A stretch of 64,000 bases of DNA from Urophycis tenuis (Eukaryota; Chordata; Actinopteri; Gadiformes; Phycidae): positions 1,359,969-1,423,968 of the forward strand of contig JAXIVH010000045.1 in the NCBI GenBank assembly GCA_036785325.1, in the 5' to 3' direction. Made by a program: the position numbers and the translations under genes. Every line of letters starts with the position of its first letter. Positions within the stretch are counted from its first letter, which is position 1. Positions 60,525-64,000 of the stretch are shown piece by piece. The notes below the pieces were generated by a model that did no database searches, was not told the origin of the DNA, and saw only the letters and a list, made by a program, of their open reading frames with translations.

Positions 60525-63500
60525 CTCTCCAGTTGGTCCACTGCTGAAGGCTGGAGAGCCCCCATGGCTGACTATACCCCCCAGATCAGGCACCCAGCAT
60601 GAGGCCAGTTGTGCTTATCACCTTTGCTGTTGGTCACTCTGTTTGACAAGCTAGTTTTTGTCGTTCTACCTGGTGGCTGTCCTTCCTCTAAGTTGGCATT
60701 CAGCAGAATTTCATTATTCTAAACAAATGTTCTTTCATCGACCACATGCTTTTGGCCCAGTTGGCCCGTTCAACACAGCTAGCATATCTTAAATGTTTTC
60801 TTAAGGGTGGGTAGACGTGGGTTAGACTAGATCCTAACCAGGGTTTTATTCTATGTTTGCATAGGGTTAGAAGTGTCCTAGCCAGGGTTAGACTATACTA
60901 GCCTGGGTAAGCTGTCCTGCTGGTCACGGTCCAAGTTTAACAGCCCCAGTGGTGAGGCTCAAGTGGCAGATGGGAGGGTCTGCTGTGATTAGAAACCTCA
61001 TAACATCTATAAATACATGTTTCTTGATTGAGCAGCTATGCTGCATCTTTTCCAAAGCAGCTGAGGTGTGGACCTCTCTTCGGGGGTTGTAGTATTCACT
61101 GGAGGGTTCAATCCTATTTAATAAATATGCTTGTTTCAAGAATTGAACAATTTATAGATGTAAAAAAGGATTTCTATGTGCTTCTCACTGTGTTCTCTTG
61201 GATTTAATTGAAATGCCATAACGTTTAATACTAGAAATGTGTTGTGTGATTATATCTTGAATGGCGATTATTGCCATTATTTGAGTAATACACATGCTAA
61301 TGTGTATTAACTAGCTCAATAATAATTCAGTGTTCATGTTTTCATTCACATTGGACAAACCGTCCTAAAACAGGCATCAGAAACCTAAATCAGAAACCAT
61401 ACTGCGTCCTATGTTACAAAATAATTACAGATTACAGTTTGTTACAAAACACAACATACAGAACACACAAAACAACACAATGCTACATAACAAAATACAA
61501 CAAACAGATCTCGTTCCTACAGAACACAACACATAACATAACACACTATATAAGGCACAACACACCAAATTGCTATACACTACACATTGCTAAACAGCAC
61601 AACACGTGGATACTTGATGGATTTGAATCTAGCATCATTTGTGACAATAGAAGGCATTTTCATATGTTGTTTCTTTTCTCTGCAGGGTGCCGAGCAACAT
61701 GTCAACACAGGCGCCAACATTCACACAGCCGCTGCAAAGCGTTGTGGCACTTGAGGGTAGTGCTGCAACGTTTGAGGCTCAAGTTAGTGGTAAGAAGAAC
61801 CACTTTCTGTTCCAATTATATTTCTATAATTAATCTTTATCATATTGAATTCAATTTACCTAAAATTGAGGGTTACATACATCTAAACATAATCAAACAA
61901 TAATGCTTGATTATGTCAGGGTAGGGCAGGGTAGGTAGTCTACTAACTCGAGGATTGTGCTAACTGCTCATGCTAACTGATGGCTAATGTCCACCAGGTT
62001 CCCCAGTTCCTGAGGTGAGCTGGTTTCGTGATGGCCAGGTACTCTCTGCTGCCGCTCTTCCCGGCATTCAGATCTCGTTCAGCGATGGCCGCGCTGTTCT
62101 GAGGATCCCTGCAGTGACAGCCACACACAGCGGAAGATTTTCTGTGAGAGCCACCAATGGTGCTGGACAAGCCACTAGCACTGCTGAGCTTCTAGTAACA
62201 GGTGAGACATGAGCAGATAGCACTGCTGAATTTATTCTCTAATCCAAGTTAAAAAATAATCTATGGGGGGATTAACCTCGAAGCAATTCAAATGAATGTA
62301 GCTTTTTCCCTAAACTAATACTGAGCTGTATGTTGTACTAACATGCAGCTCCATGTTTTGGAATTCATTTATTGACATGAAAAACACAAAAAAGCCATAA
62401 ACAATCACTTTCAATGTAAAAGTACCTTTACAGGTGAGACATGAGCAGGTAGTATTGCTCAGCTACTAGTTACAGGTGAGACATTCTCTCACCTTGTAGA
62501 ATATGACTGTTTCAACAGGAAATTACTTACAAGTTAGGATGAGAACAATCAAAGCCTATAATCAAGATTGGAGCAGCTACAATAATGGTATAGTAAAGTC
62601 GTATATGTCAACAAGGGCATTCAAAATGAAAGTCAGATTTTTTTTCCTTGTGGTTGAAGGGCCAGGTCCATTACGTAAGCTGTGGGCTAGGTAGGGGTGT
62701 GGTTGGGATCCCTGGTCTGGGGGTGGTTTGTAACTCTGGATCTGGGTTCTTACTCCATCACTGGACCACAGCTGTGTACTTAATAGCTAGGTTGTTAAGA
62801 AGGAATTAATGAGGATCGTATTTCTTCCCACTACTTTTGAAGTATACCAAAGATCACAAGAGGACAATGAAAACATGTTTTATATGTCCAAGCACAGTTT
62901 CATGTGTTCCATGCAATCCCTCCAGCATTCTGTGTCTTATGTTATGTTGTTCATGTTTTTAGTCAGACTAAAACTAAAACGTAGACAACCCTCCTCTTGT
63001 CGACAGCTGAGACTGCGCCACCCAACTTTACTCAAAGACTTCAGAGTTTGACTGTGAGACAAGGAAGCCAAGTGAGACTGGATGTTCGTGTGACAGGAAT
63101 CCCTACACCTGTGGTGAAGTTCTACAGGGAGGGAGCTGAGATACAAAGCTCCCCTGATTTTAGAATTGTTCAAGAAGGAGACCTTTACAGTTTACTGATT
63201 GCTGAAGCCTTCCCAGAGGACTCTGGGACATACTCTGTAAACGCTGCAAACAGCAGCGGAAGAGCTACCTCTACTGCTGAACTCCTGGTTCAGGGTAAGC
63301 TCATATGGATGTACCTTTTAGTTTTGCTAGTGAACAAGTGTTTCTAAAGGTGTCCAACCCCTACCTGCATCTATGTACTGTCTGACTCTAACCCCTCCCT
63401 ACTCCTTAATGACCTGTCTCTCAACTGTTTGCCCCCTACATGATCCTTATCGAATTATCTTTGTGTTCACCATTTTTGAATGGCAACAGTCTAGAATGAG

Positions 63501-63971
63501 ACTCTTGGTCTGCATGAGTCTAACCTTGTAGACATATTGTTGGTTAGCTTGAGGCTAATTGATTGGAGATGTGTATGTGCTGTAGGGGAGGATGCTGTGC
63601 CCACTAAGAAAACCAAGATGGTGGTGTCCTCTTCTCAGAAGGCCTCCTCCCAGACCAGAGTGGAAAGGGTAATGCCTTATCTGCATCTTCACAGTTGCCA
63701 ACACTTCTGGTGGTGGAAGGAACTTCTGGTCACCCTTTTCTGTGTTTTGTCCCCAGAGAGTGGAGGCTAGTTTCCATGCCACCACCATGATGGAGATGCA
63801 GGTAGAAGGAGGCATAATGACTCAACGGATTGCACACAAGACCCCCCCAAGGGTTCCTCCTAAACCCACTTCAAAATCCCCACCTTCGCTGGTCTCCAGG
63901 GTAACTGGAGGCCGCCATCAGTCACCTTCACCTGTCCGACATGTGAAGGCACCTACACCTGCACCTGTCAG
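59080..63971 (+). CDS. ttn: Titin, first six exons (3' part outside window)
   Basis: Giant sarcomere protein; its N-terminus is anchored in the Z-disc by telethonin. Exons: non-coding about 59080-59299, then 61686-61789 (ATG at 61699), 61998-62201, 63007-63294, 63586-63668, 63757-63971. Junction phases all agree; 293 complete codons are visible. Ig domain Z1 spans residues about 6-97, Z2 about 105-195, followed by a basic Ser/Pro-rich linker. Identity is clear from APTFTQPLQSVVALEG, WFRDGQVL and GIPTPVVKFYREGAEIQSS, all close to vertebrate titin. Whether this is ttna or ttnb of the teleost pair cannot be decided here. Confidence 0.95.
59640..59940 (+). promoter_or_regulatory. Possible intron 1 muscle enhancer or second promoter
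   Basis: Clustered candidate sites: an E-box in CCACATGG (59650), a MEF2-like GTATTTTTAG (59683-59692, one mismatch), TTATAAAAC (59838-59846) and GATA-like AGATAGATT (59930). Single motifs are weak evidence; the call rests on clustering in the first intron of a muscle gene. Confidence 0.3.
60425..60521. repeat. (GA)n tract in titin intron 1
   Basis: About 48 GA units broken by two GC interruptions; a polypurine run able to form a triplex. Confidence 0.97.
61686..61789 (+). CDS. ttn: Titin exon 2, start codon and first part of Z1
   Basis: Acceptor TCTGCAG; 13 nt of 5' UTR, then ATG at 61699 giving MSTQAPTFTQPLQSVVALEG. Donor GTAAGA, leaves phase 1. Strands A and B of Ig domain Z1. The start is fixed by similarity to the titin N-terminus. 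Confidence 0.95.
61998..62201 (+). CDS. ttn: Titin exon 3, rest of Z1
   Basis: Acceptor CCACCAG, donor GTGAGA, phase 1 to 1. VPEVSWFRDGQVLSAAALPG holds the core Trp of strand C; HSGRFSVRATNGAGQATSTA holds strands F and G. Confidence 0.95.
62202..63006. other. Titin intron 3 with duplicated exon-edge sequence
   Basis: The sequence around the exon 3 donor (ACAGGTGAGACATGAGCAG) recurs at about 62430-62448. A fuller copy of the exon end (TTGCTCAGCTACTAGTTACA then GGTGAGACAT) is at 62456-62484. No other feature recognised. Confidence 0.75.
63007..63294 (+). CDS. ttn: Titin exon 4, Ig domain Z2
   Basis: Acceptor GTCGACAG, donor GTAAGC, phase 1 to 1, 96 codons. APPNFTQRLQSLTVRQGSQV opens Z2; EDSGTYSVNAANSSGRATST closes it. 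With Z1 it forms the telethonin-binding pair. Confidence 0.95.
63586..63668 (+). CDS. ttn: Titin exon 5, linker after Z2
   Basis: Acceptor GCTGTAG, donor GTAATG, phase 1 to 0. GEDAVPTKKTKMVVSSSQKA is a Lys/Ser-rich linker matching the region after Z2 in other titins. Confidence 0.9.
63757..63971 (+). CDS. ttn: Titin exon 6, SP-rich Z-disc linker
   Basis: Acceptor TCCCCAG, donor GTAACA, phase 0 to 2. It contains HKTPPRVPPKPTSKSPPS and SPSPVRHVKAPTPAPVR; the SP/TP motifs are likely proline-directed phosphorylation sites. Z-repeats would follow beyond the window. Confidence 0.9.
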
Positions 63972-64000
63972 GTAACACATGCCAATCAAACAAGCCACAA

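Larger units (their letters stand above)
59300..61685. other. Titin intron 1
   Basis: 2.4 kb. It has a conserved-looking stretch at 59560-59940 (listed separately) and a (GA)n tract at 60425-60521. The rest is AT-rich with no coding sequence recognised. Confidence 0.7.

Overview
The window is a vertebrate chromosome segment, almost certainly from a ray-finned fish. It carries spliced genes with long introns, long (CA)n tracts, and transposon families typical of teleosts: L2/CR1-type LINEs, an RTE-type LINE with a GATG tail, hAT and Harbinger-like DNA elements, and a Ty3/gypsy element. I cannot name the species. Two host genes lie head to tail on the + strand: the 3' part of CCDC141 (coiled-coil, DISC1/myosin II-associated centrosomal protein family) and the 5' end of a titin gene. 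Human CCDC141 and TTN are also neighbours on one strand in this order, so synteny supports both calls.

Layout. 1757-37031: 17 exons of ccdc141 whose splice phases all agree. They sum to 6018 nt, 2005 residues plus stop; the N-terminus lies upstream of the window. The first ten exons encode spectrin-like helical sequence, including a 162-codon exon with an N/Q-rich insertion. A 17.3 kb intron (12734-29997) is packed with nested transposons. Acidic linker exons follow, then a 2.9 kb exon of about 968 codons built from four copies each of two modules joined by about 60 hexapeptide units rich in Thr-Gln. The last exon gives half of an Ig-like fold and a hydrophobic C-terminus. 37032-58990: intergenic, with a dead Ty3/gypsy element on the - strand (about 41931-51600), LINE fragments and tandem repeats. 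58990-63971: titin promoter (CCAAT, TATA), non-coding exon 1, and coding exons for Ig domains Z1 and Z2 and the start of the Z-disc linker; the gene runs off the right edge.

The large intron can be read as layers of history. A LINE (15410-27245) was hit by a hAT transposon (8-bp target duplication) and by an L2-type LINE (7-bp duplication). That L2 was hit in turn by an RTE element with an inverted 5' half (8-bp duplication) and by a Harbinger-like element (TTA duplication). The gypsy element has a tRNA-His primer site, and its LTRs carry a second, 16-nt match to the 5' half of the same tRNA. A tRNA-derived SINE in one LTR shares its 3' tail with the RTE element.

Most novel candidate: the hexad TQ-repeat exon of ccdc141, which looks like a lineage-specific multivalent scaffold or phosphorylation array in a centrosomal protein, next to a hydrophobic C-terminal anchor.
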